This document shows, one piece after another, positions 35,806-44,724 of a stretch of DNA of 64,000 nt. The notes under the pieces are model-generated. The model was not told the DNA's origin, ran no database searches, and saw only the letters and a program-made list of their open reading frames with translations. Source of the stretch: Cellulomonas edaphi. Its GTDB lineage: Bacteria; Actinomycetota; Actinomycetes; Actinomycetales; Cellulomonadaceae. The number at the start of each line of letters is the position of its first letter. Positions within the stretch are counted from its first letter, which is position 1. Position numbers and translations under genes: made by a program. The DNA lies in assembly GCF_030362815.1 (NCBI RefSeq), contig NZ_JAUCGR010000002.1, positions 496,001 through 560,000 on the forward strand, in the 5' to 3' direction.

Positions 35806-36156
35806 TCAGCTGAAGGAGCCGCCGCACGCGCAGGCGCTGCCCGCGTTCGGGTTGTCGATCGTGAAGCCCTGCTTCTCGATCGTGTCCGCGAAGTCGATGG
35901 TGGCGCCCTCGAGGTACGGCACGCTCATGCGGTCGACGATGACCTCGACGCCGCCGAAGTCCTTGGTGACGTCGCCGTCCAGGTACCGCTCGTCGAAGTA
36001 GAGCTGGTAGATCAGGCCCGAGCAGCCACCGGGCTGCACGGCGACGCGGAGACGAAGGTCGTCGCGACCCTCCTGCTCGAGGAGGCTGCGCACCTTGTCC
36101 GCGGCGAAGTCGGTGAGCAGGACGCCGTGCGTCGCAGTCTCGGTGGTCTCGCTCAT
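35806..36156 (-). CDS. HesB/IscA-family iron-sulfur insertion protein (ErpA-like)
   Basis: A 116-aa A-type Fe-S carrier. The three conserved cysteines are in PGGCSGL (about residue 45) and at the C-terminus CACGGSFS. It delivers clusters to apo-enzymes such as aconitase, NadA or Rieske proteins. The ATG at 36156 follows AGGAGAG. It is the Rv2204c counterpart beside the glycerate kinase gene. The 190-bp gap upstream (36157-36346) holds its promoter, with no clear motif. Confidence 0.93.
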   Translation of the reverse strand: MSETTETATHGVLLTDFAADKVRSLLEQEGRDDLRLRVAVQPGGCSGLIYQLYFDERYLDGDVTKDFGGVEVIVDRMSVPYLEGATIDFADTIEKQGFTIDNPNAGSACACGGSFS

Positions 36157-36346
36157 GGGTCTCTCCTGGGTGCTGGCGGTCGGTGCTCGGACGACTTCGG
36201 CGATGCGTCGATCGCCGACCCGTCCGTGGCGGCAACAGTCGGCAACACACGTCCTTGCGTGATTGTTCCCGACCGTTCTTCCTCGACCAGCGTACGACTC
36301 CCACGTCACGTTGACGCATGACGTGCGCCACACACGCCGGACGGCG

Positions 36347-37513
36347 TCAGCGCGACCACGTCCGTGCCACCCGCTGGGCGCGCCGCTCGAGGGAGCCGCC
36401 CGCGTCGGCGAGCGCCTCCGCCACCTGGTCGGCACCCTCGGCCACCGCGTACGCGGCCGTGATCCCGGCCGCCGACAGCTCGCGGCGTCCCACAAGCACC
36501 TCTCCCGCCAGGACCACCGCGGGGACGGCGTGCGCGAGCGCGCGCGCGGCGACCGCGGTGGTGACCTTGCCGTGCAGCGACTGCCAGTCGAACCGGCCCT
36601 CGCCCGTCACCACCACGTCGCTCGCGGCCAGCCTGCCGTCGAGGTCGACGGCGTCGGCCACCAGGGTCGCCCCGGGGACCAGGCGGGCACCGAGCAGCGC
36701 GAGCCCGAACCCCAGGCCGCCTGCCGCGCCGGCTCCCGGTGCGGCCAGCAGCCGACGACCTGCTGCGGCCTGTCCCGCCAGCAGGTCGGGCCGCAGCGCG
36801 TCGCCCAGCGCCTCGACCGCCGCGTGCGCGAACGTCGCCACGGCGCGCTCCAGGTCCTGGGCCTGCTCGGGCGTCGCTCCCTTCTGCGACGCGAAGCCGG
36901 CGGAGGCCCCCTGCAGGCCCAGCAGCGGCACGTCGACGTCGGTCGCCGCGAGGAGCTCGACGGAGCCGAGCCGGTCCCGCAGGTCGCGCAGGCCGCCGAG
37001 GTCGTCCACCGCGACACCGGAGAGCGCGCCGCCCCCGCGCGCAAGCCGGGGCGCGTCGAGGCCGAGCCCGACGAGCGCGCCGGCGCCCGCGTCGTTGGTC
37101 GCCGACCCGCCCAGCCCCACGACCACACGGGTCGCACCCGCCGCGATCGCGGCCACGACGAGCTCCCCCACACCGCGGCTGGTGGTGACGGTCGGGTCGC
37201 GCCGGTCGGCCGGCACCAGCGACAGGCCCAGCGCGTGCGCAGACTCGACGTAGGCCGTGCTGCCCACGAGGAGGAACGCCGCGGGGGTGGGCGCTCCGAG
37301 CGGTCCCGTGACCGTCGCCGCGACGAGCGCTCCGCCCAGGCTCGCGTGCAGCGTCTCGACGAAGCCCGGTCCGCCGTCGGACAGCGGGCACAGGGCGACG
37401 TCGTCGTCCGGGGCGGCGCGACGCCACCCCGCCGCGATGCGCTCCGCGGCCTCGCGGGCCGTCAGGGCGGTGCCGAAGGAGTCCGGCGCGATGAGCACGT
37501 CCACGCCGCGCAT
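36347..37513 (-). CDS. Glycerate kinase (GarK/GlxK family)
   Basis: A 388-aa kinase that phosphorylates glycerate. Conserved parts are LIAPDSFGTALTAREAAERI at the N-terminus, CPLSDGGPGFVETL, GLGGSATNDAGAGALVGLG (catalytic region) and VVTGEGRFDWQSLHGKVT near the C-terminus. It matches Rv2205c in place. The ATG at 37513 begins the conserved sequence; the SD is weak. It is divergent from nadA. Confidence 0.9.
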   Translation of the reverse strand: MRGVDVLIAPDSFGTALTAREAAERIAAGWRRAAPDDDVALCPLSDGGPGFVETLHASLGGALVAATVTGPLGAPTPAAFLLVGSTAYVESAHALGLSLVPADRRDPTVTTSRGVGELVVAAIAAGATRVVVGLGGSATNDAGAGALVGLGLDAPRLARGGGALSGVAVDDLGGLRDLRDRLGSVELLAATDVDVPLLGLQGASAGFASQKGATPEQAQDLERAVATFAHAAVEALGDALRPDLLAGQAAAGRRLLAAPGAGAAGGLGFGLALLGARLVPGATLVADAVDLDGRLAASDVVVTGEGRFDWQSLHGKVTTAVAARALAHAVPAVVLAGEVLVGRRELSAAGITAAYAVAEGADQVAEALADAGGSLERRAQRVARTWSR

Positions 37514-37578
37514 CGTGACATGCGCCACCCTCGCCGCGCGCCCCTGGCGGACGACTCGCCATGTGGGAAGATCGCGCC

Positions 37579-38790
37579 GTGAGCATCGCGACCTCAGCTC
37601 TCTCGCCCCTGGGCTTCGCCGAGCCTGCACCGTCGGCGCTCCTGCTGCTGGGCCGGGGCGTGGACCTCGCCTCCGAGCGAGGTGTCGAGTGCGTCGGCGA
37701 CCTGCCGTCGCCCAGCGACCCGGACCTGGTCGCGCGAGCGCGTGCGGCACGAGCGGCCCTCGGCGAGCGCGCGTTCATCCTGGGCCACCACTACCAGCGC
37801 GACGAGGTCATCGACTTCGCCGACGTCACGGGCGACTCCTTCAAGCTCGCCCGCGAGGCCGCCGCCCGGCCGGAGGCCGAGTTCGTCATCTTCTGCGGTG
37901 TGCACTTCATGGCGGAGTCCGCCGACATCCTCACGTCCGACACCCAGCAGGTGATCCTCCCCGACCTTGCCGCGGGCTGCTCCATGGCGGACATGGCCGC
38001 GATCGACCAGGTCGAGGACGCGTGGGACGTGCTCGTCGACGCCGGCATCGCCGAGTCGACCGTCCCCGTGACGTACATGAACTCGACCGCGGCCATCAAG
38101 GCCTTCACCGGCCGCCACGGCGGGACCATCTGCACGTCGTCGAACGCGCACGTCGCGCTGCGGTGGGCGTTCGACCAGGTGGGCGGCGTGAACGGCACCG
38201 GCAAGGTGCTGTTCATGCCCGACCAGCACCTGGGCCGCAACACGGCGGTGCTCGAGCTGGGGCTCTCGCTCGACGACTGCGTCGTGTTCGACCCGCGCAA
38301 GCCGAACGGCGGCCTCACCACCGAGCAGCTCAAGGCCGCGCGGATGATCCTGTGGCGCGGGCACTGCTCGGTGCACGGGCGATTCTCCGAGCGCAACGTC
38401 ACCGACATCCGCGCTGCGGCGCCTGGCGTCACGGTGCTCGTGCACCCCGAGTGCAAGCACGAGGTCGTCACCGCGGCCGACATGGTGGGTTCGACCGAGT
38501 ACATCATCAAGGCGGTAGACGCGGCGCCCGCGGGATCCAGCTGGGCGGTCGGCACCGAGCTCAACCTGGTGCGCCGGCTGGCCGCGGCGCACCCCGACAA
38601 GCAGGTGCACTACCTCGACTCGACCGTCTGCTTCTGCTCGACCATGAACCGGATCGACCTGCCCCACCTCGTGTGGGCGATGGAGTCGCTCGTGGCCGGT
38701 CGCGCGGTGAACCGGATCGTCGTGGACGCCGACGACGCCCACTGGGCCCGCGTGGCGCTCGACCAGATGCTCGCGCTGCCGGGCTACTGA
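37579..38790 (+). CDS. nadA: Quinolinate synthase A
   Basis: A 403-aa NadA that condenses iminoaspartate with DHAP using a 4Fe-4S cluster. Recognisable segments are LGHHYQRDEVIDFAD, CGVHFMAESADIL (Cys), LPDLAAGCSMADM (Cys), HPECKHEVV (Cys) and a final VCFCSTMNRIDL. The length is that of the longer actinobacterial NadA type. I chose the GTG at 37579 because GGGAAG lies 8-9 nt before it; an ATG six codons upstream overlaps that SD. No nadB or nadC is adjacent. Confidence 0.93.
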   Translation: MSIATSALSPLGFAEPAPSALLLLGRGVDLASERGVECVGDLPSPSDPDLVARARAARAALGERAFILGHHYQRDEVIDFADVTGDSFKLAREAAARPEAEFVIFCGVHFMAESADILTSDTQQVILPDLAAGCSMADMAAIDQVEDAWDVLVDAGIAESTVPVTYMNSTAAIKAFTGRHGGTICTSSNAHVALRWAFDQVGGVNGTGKVLFMPDQHLGRNTAVLELGLSLDDCVVFDPRKPNGGLTTEQLKAARMILWRGHCSVHGRFSERNVTDIRAAAPGVTVLVHPECKHEVVTAADMVGSTEYIIKAVDAAPAGSSWAVGTELNLVRRLAAAHPDKQVHYLDSTVCFCSTMNRIDLPHLVWAMESLVAGRAVNRIVVDADDAHWARVALDQMLALPGY

Positions 38791-38794
38791 CGAC

Positions 38795-39394
38795 GTGAGC
38801 ACGGGCAGCAGCCTGCGCGTCGGCATCTTCGTCTTCGACGGTGCCGAGGAGCTCGACGTCGTCGGGCCCTACGAGGTGCTGGCGGCGTGGGCCCGGGTCT
38901 CGCCGCTGCACCCGGAGGTCGTCACGTTCTCCCGGGACGGTGGCGGGGTCCGCTGCGCCAAGGGACTGTGCGTGGTGCCCGACCTGGCGGCGGCCGACGT
39001 CGGGCCCCTGCACGTGCTCGTCTACCCGGGCGGCCACGGGACGCGGGCCCTCGCCGCCGACCCGGACCACCTCGCGTGGGTGCGCGAGATGCGCGAGCGG
39101 ACGCCGCTCATGGCCAGCGTCTGCACGGGGGCCCTCGTCTACGCGGCGGCCGGGCTGCTCACGGGACGCACCGCGACGACGCACTGGAGCGCGTTCGACG
39201 AGCTGGTCGCGCTCGACCCGAGCGTCCTGGCCGACGACGAGGCGCGGTACGTCGACGACGGCGACGTCGTCACCTCCGCCGGGGTGTCCGCTGGCATCGA
39301 CATGGCCCTGCACCTCGTCGCGCGCCTCGACTCGGTGGACGTCGCGCGTGCCGTCCGTCGGGAGATCCAGTACGACCCCGCGCCGCCCGTCTGA
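38795..39394 (+). CDS. DJ-1/PfpI-family protein
   Basis: A 199-aa flavodoxin-like fold of the DJ-1/PfpI superfamily. The nucleophile elbow is ASVCTGALV (Cys about 109), preceded by the YPGGHGTRAL turn and an N-terminal Glu (AEELDVVGPYEVL) that positions the Cys. The TTHWSAFDEL and SAGVSAGIDMALHLV segments resemble isonitrile hydratase and AraC-associated members. Function unproven. It starts 4 bases after nadA and its stop overlaps the next ATG by one base (TGATG). Confidence 0.88.
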   Translation: MSTGSSLRVGIFVFDGAEELDVVGPYEVLAAWARVSPLHPEVVTFSRDGGGVRCAKGLCVVPDLAAADVGPLHVLVYPGGHGTRALAADPDHLAWVREMRERTPLMASVCTGALVYAAAGLLTGRTATTHWSAFDELVALDPSVLADDEARYVDDGDVVTSAGVSAGIDMALHLVARLDSVDVARAVRREIQYDPAPPV

Positions 39395-39720
39395 TGGTGC
39401 ACCTCCTCGACGCTCCCGTGCTCGAGCACGCGCTGCTCGACGTCCGACCCGGGCAGGCCGCGCAGTTCGAGGCGGCCATGACCGAGGCGCTGCCGATCAT
39501 CCAGGCCGTGCCGGGCTGTCGGGGCGCGCGCGTGACCCGCTGCCTGGAGCGTCCGGACGGCTACCTGCTGCTCGTCGGCTGGGACTCGGTGGAGGCCCAC
39601 ACCGAGGGCTTCCGCGGCTCGCCCGCGTACGAGAGGTGGCGGGCGCTGCTGCACCATTTCTACGACCCGTTCCCGGTCGTGGAGCACTTCGTCCGGACCG
39701 GCATAGCTACTCCCGAGTAA
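39394..39720 (+). CDS. Antibiotic biosynthesis monooxygenase (ABM)-fold protein
   Basis: A 108-aa dimeric alpha/beta ferredoxin-like protein. It has EHALLDVRPGQAAQFEAAM then GCRGARVTRCLERPDGYLLLVGWDSVEAHTEGF, the usual ABM layout. Such proteins act as small oxygenases or heme/quinol modifying proteins, but most are uncharacterised. It overlaps the DJ-1-like gene and is followed by a thioesterase, giving a nadA-pfpI-abm-thioesterase run. Confidence 0.85.
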   Translation: MVHLLDAPVLEHALLDVRPGQAAQFEAAMTEALPIIQAVPGCRGARVTRCLERPDGYLLLVGWDSVEAHTEGFRGSPAYERWRALLHHFYDPFPVVEHFVRTGIATPE

Positions 39721-39730
39721 CATCGCAGCC

Positions 39731-40273
39731 GTGACCCGCACCCTGCAGCTGGCGCTCGCCACCTTCCGGCCCCGACCGGCCGTTCCCGGTCAGGGCCTGT
39801 TCGACCCGTCGGTGACCCGCATGCGGGTGTGGCCCACGGACCTCGACCTGTACCGACACGTGAACAACGGCGTGTACCTGCAGTGCATGGACGTGGGCCG
39901 GAGCAACTTCCTGGCCGACCTCGGCTCGTTCGCCAAGCTCAGCGAGAAGCGGTGGTACCCGGTGGTCGCCGCGCAGACCATCAAGTACCGCCGGTCCCTG
40001 ACGCTGGGCCAGCGCTTCGAGCTCAGCACCGTCACGGTCGGCTGGGACGAGCGGGTGGTGTACCTCGAGCAGACCTTCTCCCGCGGGGGCGAGCATGTCG
40101 CCCGGGGCATCGTCGCCGGCCGCTTCCTCAGTCGCGACGGCTCCCGCGTCCCCGCTCCCGACGTCGTCGCGCTCATCGCGGGCGAGCAGATCGAGAGCCC
40201 CCCACTCCCGGCCGACGTGGCGACCTGGGCACGGGCCGTCGACGTCGCCGCCCGCGGGCAGGCCCCGGACTGA
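39731..40273 (+). CDS. Hotdog-fold acyl-CoA thioesterase
   Basis: A 180-aa 4HBT/hotdog protein with the WPTDLDLYRHVNNGVYLQCMD segment (catalytic Asp and His/Asn) and KYRRSLTLGQRFELST. Single-hotdog thioesterases hydrolyse acyl-CoA. Substrate not predicted. GTG start at 39731. It converges on the dipeptidase with a 4-base gap. Confidence 0.85.
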   Translation: MTRTLQLALATFRPRPAVPGQGLFDPSVTRMRVWPTDLDLYRHVNNGVYLQCMDVGRSNFLADLGSFAKLSEKRWYPVVAAQTIKYRRSLTLGQRFELSTVTVGWDERVVYLEQTFSRGGEHVARGIVAGRFLSRDGSRVPAPDVVALIAGEQIESPPLPADVATWARAVDVAARGQAPD

Positions 40274-40277
40274 CGCG

Positions 40278-41654
40278 TCAGCCGCGCGCGGCCAGCCGCT
40301 CGAGGAGCAGCGCCTCCGCGAGCACCACCTTCTCGAGCTCCCCCAGGTGCACGGACTCGTCGGCGCCGTGCGCCCGGCTGTCCGGGTCCTCGACACCCGT
40401 CACCAGGATGGACGCGGACGGGTAGACCTCCAGCAGGTCCGCGATGAACGGGATCGAGCCGCCGACGCCGATGTCCACCGGCTCGGTCCCCCACGACTGC
40501 CCGAACGCCCACCGCGCCGCCTGCATCGCTGCCGAGTCGAGCGGGGCCTGGAAGGCCTTGCCGGCCTCGCCGTCCCGCACGGTGACCTGCGCGCCCAGCG
40601 GCGCGTGCGCGAGCAGGTGCTCGCGCACGGCGTCCATCGCGGCCGCGGGGTCCTGCCCGGGCGCCAGGCGCACCGAGAGCTTGGCCGTGGCTCGGGGCGT
40701 GAGGGTGTTCGAGGCCGTGGCGACGCGCGGGGCATCGAAGCCGATCACGCTGATGGCCGGGCGGGTCCACAGCCGCGCGGTGAGCGGTCCGGTCCCGGCG
40801 AGGCGGACGCCCTCGAGCACGCCGGCGTCGGCGCGGAAGGCGGCCTCGTCGTAGTCCACGCTCGGATCGGGCGCCCGCACGAGGCCCACGACGGCCACGT
40901 CGCCCGCCTCGTCGTGCAGGGTGGCGATGAGCCGCGACAGCAGGGTCGGGGCGTCGAGGACCGCGCCCCCGAACATGCCGGAGTGCACCGCGTGGTCCAG
41001 GACCGCCACCTCGACCTCGCAGTCCACGAGGCCACGCAGGGACGTGGTGAGCGCGGGCGTGCCGACGGCCCAGTTGGTCGAGTCGGCGACCACGATCACG
41101 TCGGCGGCCAGCTCGTCGCGGTGGGCGTGCAGGAACTCGACGAAGGTGGGCGAGCCGATCTCCTCCTCGCCCTCGACGAACACCGTGACACCCACCGGCA
41201 GGTCGTCGGCCAGCACGCGCAGGGCGCCCACGTGCGCGATGACGCCCGCCTTGTCGTCGGCCGCGCCGCGGCCGTAGAGCCGGCCGTCGCGCTCGGTGGG
41301 CTCGAACGGCGCCGAGTGCCAGTGCTCCTCGTCGCCCGGTGGCTGCACGTCGTGGTGGGCGTACAGCAAGACCGTCGGCGCGCCGGGCGGCCCGGGACGT
41401 CGCGCGATGACGGCGGGGCGCCCGGCGCCGACGCTCGTGACGCGGACGTCGTCCATGCCGGCCCCCCGCAGCAGGTCCGCGACGGCCTCGGCGCTGGCGG
41501 CGACGTGCGCTTGGTCGAACTCGCTGTTGGACACGCTCGGGATGCGCACGAGGCGCTCGAGGTCGGAGCGCAGCGACCCGAACGCCGCGGCGGTCCTCGC
41601 CCGGAGCTCGTCGGTGCGCGCGTCGCCAGTGTTTCCAGGAGCAGCAGTGGTCAC
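40278..41654 (-). CDS. M20-family dipeptidase
   Basis: A 458-aa zinc metallopeptidase of the M20A/PepV-like class. Metal and catalytic sites are [11 protein letters not shown] (His, Asp), [12 protein letters not shown] (bridging Asp), [11 protein letters not shown] (Glu-Glu) and DSTNWAVG; a lid/dimer domain spans about 200-320. It cleaves dipeptides or related amides in the cytosol. GTG start at 41654, with 32 bp to the divergent DUF3043 gene. Confidence 0.92.
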   Translation of the reverse strand: MTTAAPGNTGDARTDELRARTAAAFGSLRSDLERLVRIPSVSNSEFDQAHVAASAEAVADLLRGAGMDDVRVTSVGAGRPAVIARRPGPPGAPTVLLYAHHDVQPPGDEEHWHSAPFEPTERDGRLYGRGAADDKAGVIAHVGALRVLADDLPVGVTVFVEGEEEIGSPTFVEFLHAHRDELAADVIVVADSTNWAVGTPALTTSLRGLVDCEVEVAVLDHAVHSGMFGGAVLDAPTLLSRLIATLHDEAGDVAVVGLVRAPDPSVDYDEAAFRADAGVLEGVRLAGTGPLTARLWTRPAISVIGFDAPRVATASNTLTPRATAKLSVRLAPGQDPAAAMDAVREHLLAHAPLGAQVTVRDGEAGKAFQAPLDSAAMQAARWAFGQSWGTEPVDIGVGGSIPFIADLLEVYPSASILVTGVEDPDSRAHGADESVHLGELEKVVLAEALLLERLAARG

Positions 41655-41686
41655 GATCCGCCACGGTACTCGACTACCCTGGCGGG

Positions 41687-42286
41687 GTGTTCGGACGTGA
41701 GAAGGATCCCGTGACCGCGCTCGCGACGCCCGCGGGCGACGAGTCGAACCCGACCGAGGTCGCGGGCAAGGGCCGCCCCACGCCCAAGCGCAAGGAGGCC
41801 GAGGCGGCGAACAAGCGTCCGCTCGTCCCGACCGACCGCAAGGCGGCAGGCAAGACGGGCAAGAACGCGGCTCGCGAGGCCCGCAACCGCGAGTACCAGG
41901 CGATGCAGAGCGGCGACGAGCGCTCGATGCCCGCGCAGCACCGGGGCCCGGTGCGCCGCTACATCCGCGACTACGTGGACGCGCGCTGGAACCTCGGCGA
42001 GTTCTTCCTGCCGATCGCCGCGGTGTTCCTGGTGCTGCAGATCAGCCTGGCCAAGGCCGCGCCCGGTCTCGCCAGCCTCGCCGTCCTGGTCCTCTACATC
42101 TATGTGATCTTCGCCATCGTCGACGGCTACATCATGTGGCGCGGGCTGCGGAAGCGGTTGCGCGCGAAGTTCGGCGAGGACAAGCTCGGCCGCGGTCTGG
42201 TGATGTACTCGCTGATGCGCGCGTTCCAGCTCCGCCCCACGCGGCTCCCCAAGGCCCAGGTCAGGCGCGGGCACAAGCCCGAGTAG
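41687..42286 (+). CDS. DUF3043 membrane protein
   Basis: A 199-aa protein with a Lys/Ala-rich soluble N-terminus (to about 95), the conserved [20 protein letters not shown] segment, two TM helices (about 105-125 and 127-147) and a basic C-terminus. DUF3043 is actinobacterial and uncharacterised (Rv2206 position). GTG start 41687. The next gene, an aldo/keto reductase, begins 19 bases downstream. Confidence 0.88.
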   Translation: MFGREKDPVTALATPAGDESNPTEVAGKGRPTPKRKEAEAANKRPLVPTDRKAAGKTGKNAAREARNREYQAMQSGDERSMPAQHRGPVRRYIRDYVDARWNLGEFFLPIAAVFLVLQISLAKAAPGLASLAVLVLYIYVIFAIVDGYIMWRGLRKRLRAKFGEDKLGRGLVMYSLMRAFQLRPTRLPKAQVRRGHKPE

Positions 42287-42305
42287 CCCGACGTAGGGTC
42301 GAGGC

Positions 42306-43313
42306 ATGGTCAACTACCGCAACCTCGGCCGCTCGGGCCTGAAGGTCACCGAGATCACCTACGGCAACTGGCTCACGCACGGCTCCCAGGTGGAGAACGA
42401 CGCCGCGACGGCATGCGTGCGCGCCGCCCTCGACGCCGGCATCACCACGTTCGACACCGCCGACGTGTACGCGAACACGAAGGCCGAGTCCGTCCTCGGC
42501 GAAGCCCTCAAGGGCGAGCGCCGGGCCTCGATCGAGCTCGCCACGAAGGTGTTCTGGCCCACGGGCCCCAAGGGCGCCAACGACTCGGGCCTCTCGCGCA
42601 AGCACATCATGGAGTCGATCCACGGCTCGCTGGAGCGTCTGCAGACCGACTACGTCGACCTGTACCAGGCGCACCGCTACGACCACTCGACCCCGCTCGA
42701 GGAGACGATGCAGGCCTTCGCCGACATCGTCCGGCAGGGCAAGGCGCACTACATCGGCGTCTCGGAGTGGACCGCCGAGCAGATCCGCGCCGGCCACGCC
42801 CTCGCGTCGGAGCTGGGCTTCCAGCTCGTCTCGAGCCAGCCGCAGTACTCGATGCTGTGGCGTGTGATCGAGGCCGAGGTTGTCCCGACGTCGGCCGAGC
42901 TGGGCCTGTCGCAGATCGTCTGGTCGCCCGTCGCCCAGGGCGTGCTGACGGGCAAGTACCTGCCCGGCCAGCCCGCACCGGCCGGCTCGCGGGGTACGGA
43001 CGAGAAGGGCGGCGCGCAGATGATCAGCCGCTTCCTGCAGCAGGAGGAGACGCTGCGCCGGGTGCAGGAGCTGCGTCCGATCGCCGACGAGCTGGGCCTG
43101 ACCATGGCGCAGCTGGCCGTGGCGTGGGTGCTGCAGAACCCGAACGTGGCCTCCGCGATCATCGGCGCCTCGCGTCCCGAGCAGGTGGCGGAGAACGTCA
43201 AGGCGTCGGGCGTGGAGATCCCCGCCGAGCTGCTGGCCCGGATCGACGCGGTGCTCGCCGACTCCGTGGTCACCGATCCGCGCGAGACCGAGAAGAGCTC
43301 GCCGCGCCTCTGA
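42306..43313 (+). CDS. Aldo/keto reductase (Shaker-beta/AKR6-like)
   Basis: A 335-aa NADP-dependent TIM-barrel oxidoreductase. The catalytic tetrad is visible: Asp and Tyr in DTADVYANTKAE, Lys in LATKVFWP, His in YQAHRYD. The GVSEWTAEQI and IIGASRPEQVAENVKA parts bind NADP phosphate. It resembles the voltage-channel-beta-like group. Substrate unknown. ATG at 42306. Confidence 0.9.
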   Translation: MVNYRNLGRSGLKVTEITYGNWLTHGSQVENDAATACVRAALDAGITTFDTADVYANTKAESVLGEALKGERRASIELATKVFWPTGPKGANDSGLSRKHIMESIHGSLERLQTDYVDLYQAHRYDHSTPLEETMQAFADIVRQGKAHYIGVSEWTAEQIRAGHALASELGFQLVSSQPQYSMLWRVIEAEVVPTSAELGLSQIVWSPVAQGVLTGKYLPGQPAPAGSRGTDEKGGAQMISRFLQQEETLRRVQELRPIADELGLTMAQLAVAWVLQNPNVASAIIGASRPEQVAENVKASGVEIPAELLARIDAVLADSVVTDPRETEKSSPRL

Positions 43314-43345
43314 GGTGTCGCTTCCGAGGTGTCGCCTCTGAGGAG

Positions 43346-43540
43346 TCAGTCGGTCCCGGCGGCCCGTTCCACCAGGAACTCGCGGCCGTCGGGACCGGTC
43401 ACCCGCTCGAACCCCGCCACCAGCTCCGCATCCCGTTCGCGCTGCTCGGGCGTGGTCGGTCGCCGGGCCGAGCGCACGTTGCCCACCTGGGCCGGGCCCA
43501 TGTACGTCAGCAGGAATTCCGTCAGGCCGCGCTTCGCCAT
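43346..43540 (-). CDS. Small conserved hypothetical protein
   Basis: A 64-aa basic protein, MAKRGLTEFLLTYMGPAQVG at the N-terminus, then TTPEQRERDAELVAGFERVTG. It has a strong SD (GGAGCGAGG) 3 bases before the ATG at 43540 and codon use typical of the window. It is divergent from the MarR gene, sharing a 52-bp AT-richer control region. No family recognised. Confidence 0.65.
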   Translation of the reverse strand: MAKRGLTEFLLTYMGPAQVGNVRSARRPTTPEQRERDAELVAGFERVTGPDGREFLVERAAGTD

Positions 43541-43592
43541 CCTCGCTCCTCGGTAGTTCGTGCCCTCACTATATGCCCGCTAAACTTCCGTC

Positions 43593-44045
43593 GTGACCTC
43601 GACCCCTGACCCGCTCGCCGTCGAGGCGCAGGTCTGCCTCACGGTCTCCGCAGCCGCCCGCAGCCTCGTCGCGTTCTACCGTCCCCTGCTCGAGCCCCTG
43701 GGCCTCACGCACCCGCAGTACCTCGCGATGCTGGCGCTCTGGCAGTACGGCGCGTTGTCCCTGAAGGACCTCGCCGCCCTTCTCCACCTCGAGCCCGCCA
43801 CCGCTTCGCCACTCGTGAAGCGGCTCGAGGCGATGGAGCTGGTGCGGCGCGAGCGCGACCCGCACGACGACCGCGCGCTGCTCATCGCCCTCACCGAGTC
43901 GGGGCGCAACCTGCGGGCCCGGGCGGTCGCCATCCCGCAGTCGATGCTCGACGGACTGGGCCTGGACCGCGCGGAGGTCGAGCAGATCCGCGCGGCCGCC
44001 GCCCTCCTCTACGACGCGGCGACGAGGTCCTCGCGCGGGGCCTGA
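43593..44045 (+). CDS. MarR-family regulator, OhrR-like
   Basis: A 150-aa winged-helix regulator. An N-terminal Cys (Cys15 in EAQVCLTVSAAARSLVAFYRP) stands where OhrR proteins keep the peroxide-sensing cysteine, and the LTHPQYLAMLALWQ and LLHLEPATASPLVKRLE segments are the HTH. It may sense organic peroxide. No ohr gene is adjacent in this window; the divergent 64-aa gene is the nearest candidate target. GTG start 43593. Its last 37 bases overlap the convergent YczE-like gene. Confidence 0.85.
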   Translation: MTSTPDPLAVEAQVCLTVSAAARSLVAFYRPLLEPLGLTHPQYLAMLALWQYGALSLKDLAALLHLEPATASPLVKRLEAMELVRRERDPHDDRALLIALTESGRNLRARAVAIPQSMLDGLGLDRAEVEQIRAAAALLYDAATRSSRGA

Positions 44046-44665
44046 GCCCGGATCGTGAACCGGGGCAGGACCACGTGGACGAGCGGCCCGACGAGCAGGG
44101 CGTACGCCAGTGTGGCGAATCCGACGGTGCCGCCCAGCGCCCACCCCACGAGCACCACCGTCACCTCGATGGACGTGCGCACCAGGGCGACCGGCCTGCC
44201 GGTGCGGGCCACGAGCCCCGTCATGAGTCCGTCGCGAGGACCCGGGCCCAGCTGCGCGCCGACGTAGAGGCCCGTGGCCAGCGCGTTGACGACGATGCCG
44301 GCGACCGCCAGCCCGATGCGGGCGGCGAGGGGCAGCGGGTCGGGCAGCTGGTCGAGCGCCGCCAGGAACGGGTCCACGAGCAGGCCGATCACGAGCACGT
44401 TGGCCACGGTGCCCACGCCGGGGCGCTGACGCAGCGGGATCCAACACAGCAGCACCAGCACGCTGATGGCGAGCGTGATGGTGCCGAACGAGGCACCCGT
44501 GTGGCGGGCGATCCCCTGCGTGAGCACGTCCCAGGGCATGTTGCCGAGGCCCGAGTGCACCAGCAGGGCCATCGAGGCCGCGTAGAGGACGAGGCCGACG
44601 AAGAGCTGCGTGGTGCGTCGACCCACCGGGGCGGGGATGCGCAAGGACGCCAATACGGAAGTCAT
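44009..44665 (-). CDS. YczE-family membrane protein
   Basis: A 218-aa membrane protein of five to six TM helices, with LFVGLVLYAASMALLVHSGLG, GSFGTITL-like stretches and LYVGAQLGPGPRDGLMTGLV (the family's conserved G-rich segment). YczE-type proteins are commonly divergent from MocR regulators of the YczR group and are thought to be transporters of unknown substrate. The start at 44665 is chosen over longer frames. It is divergent from the MocR gene across a palindrome at 44685-44705. Confidence 0.85.
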   Translation of the reverse strand: MTSVLASLRIPAPVGRRTTQLFVGLVLYAASMALLVHSGLGNMPWDVLTQGIARHTGASFGTITLAISVLVLLCWIPLRQRPGVGTVANVLVIGLLVDPFLAALDQLPDPLPLAARIGLAVAGIVVNALATGLYVGAQLGPGPRDGLMTGLVARTGRPVALVRTSIEVTVVLVGWALGGTVGFATLAYALLVGPLVHVVLPRFTIRAQAPREDLVAAS

Positions 44666-44684
44666 GGCCCCAGTCTTCCCGGAT

Positions 44685-44705
44685 TGGCTATGCAATCCAT
44701 AGCCA
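44685..44705. promoter_or_regulatory. Putative MocR operator
   Basis: TGGCTAT-n7-ATAGCCA, perfect 7-bp arms with a 7-nt centre, between the divergent YczE and MocR genes (20 bases from each start). MocR-type regulators bind symmetric or direct-repeat sites in such divergent spacers. Confidence 0.6.
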
Positions 44706-44724
44706 GTTCTGAGAAGGTGGCCAC

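Noticed and set aside
41687..43313. A possible operon of DUF3043 and aldo/keto reductase as a new pathway
   Set aside because: Only 19 bases separate them, but the families have no known link and DUF3043 neighbours vary; no special claim is justified.
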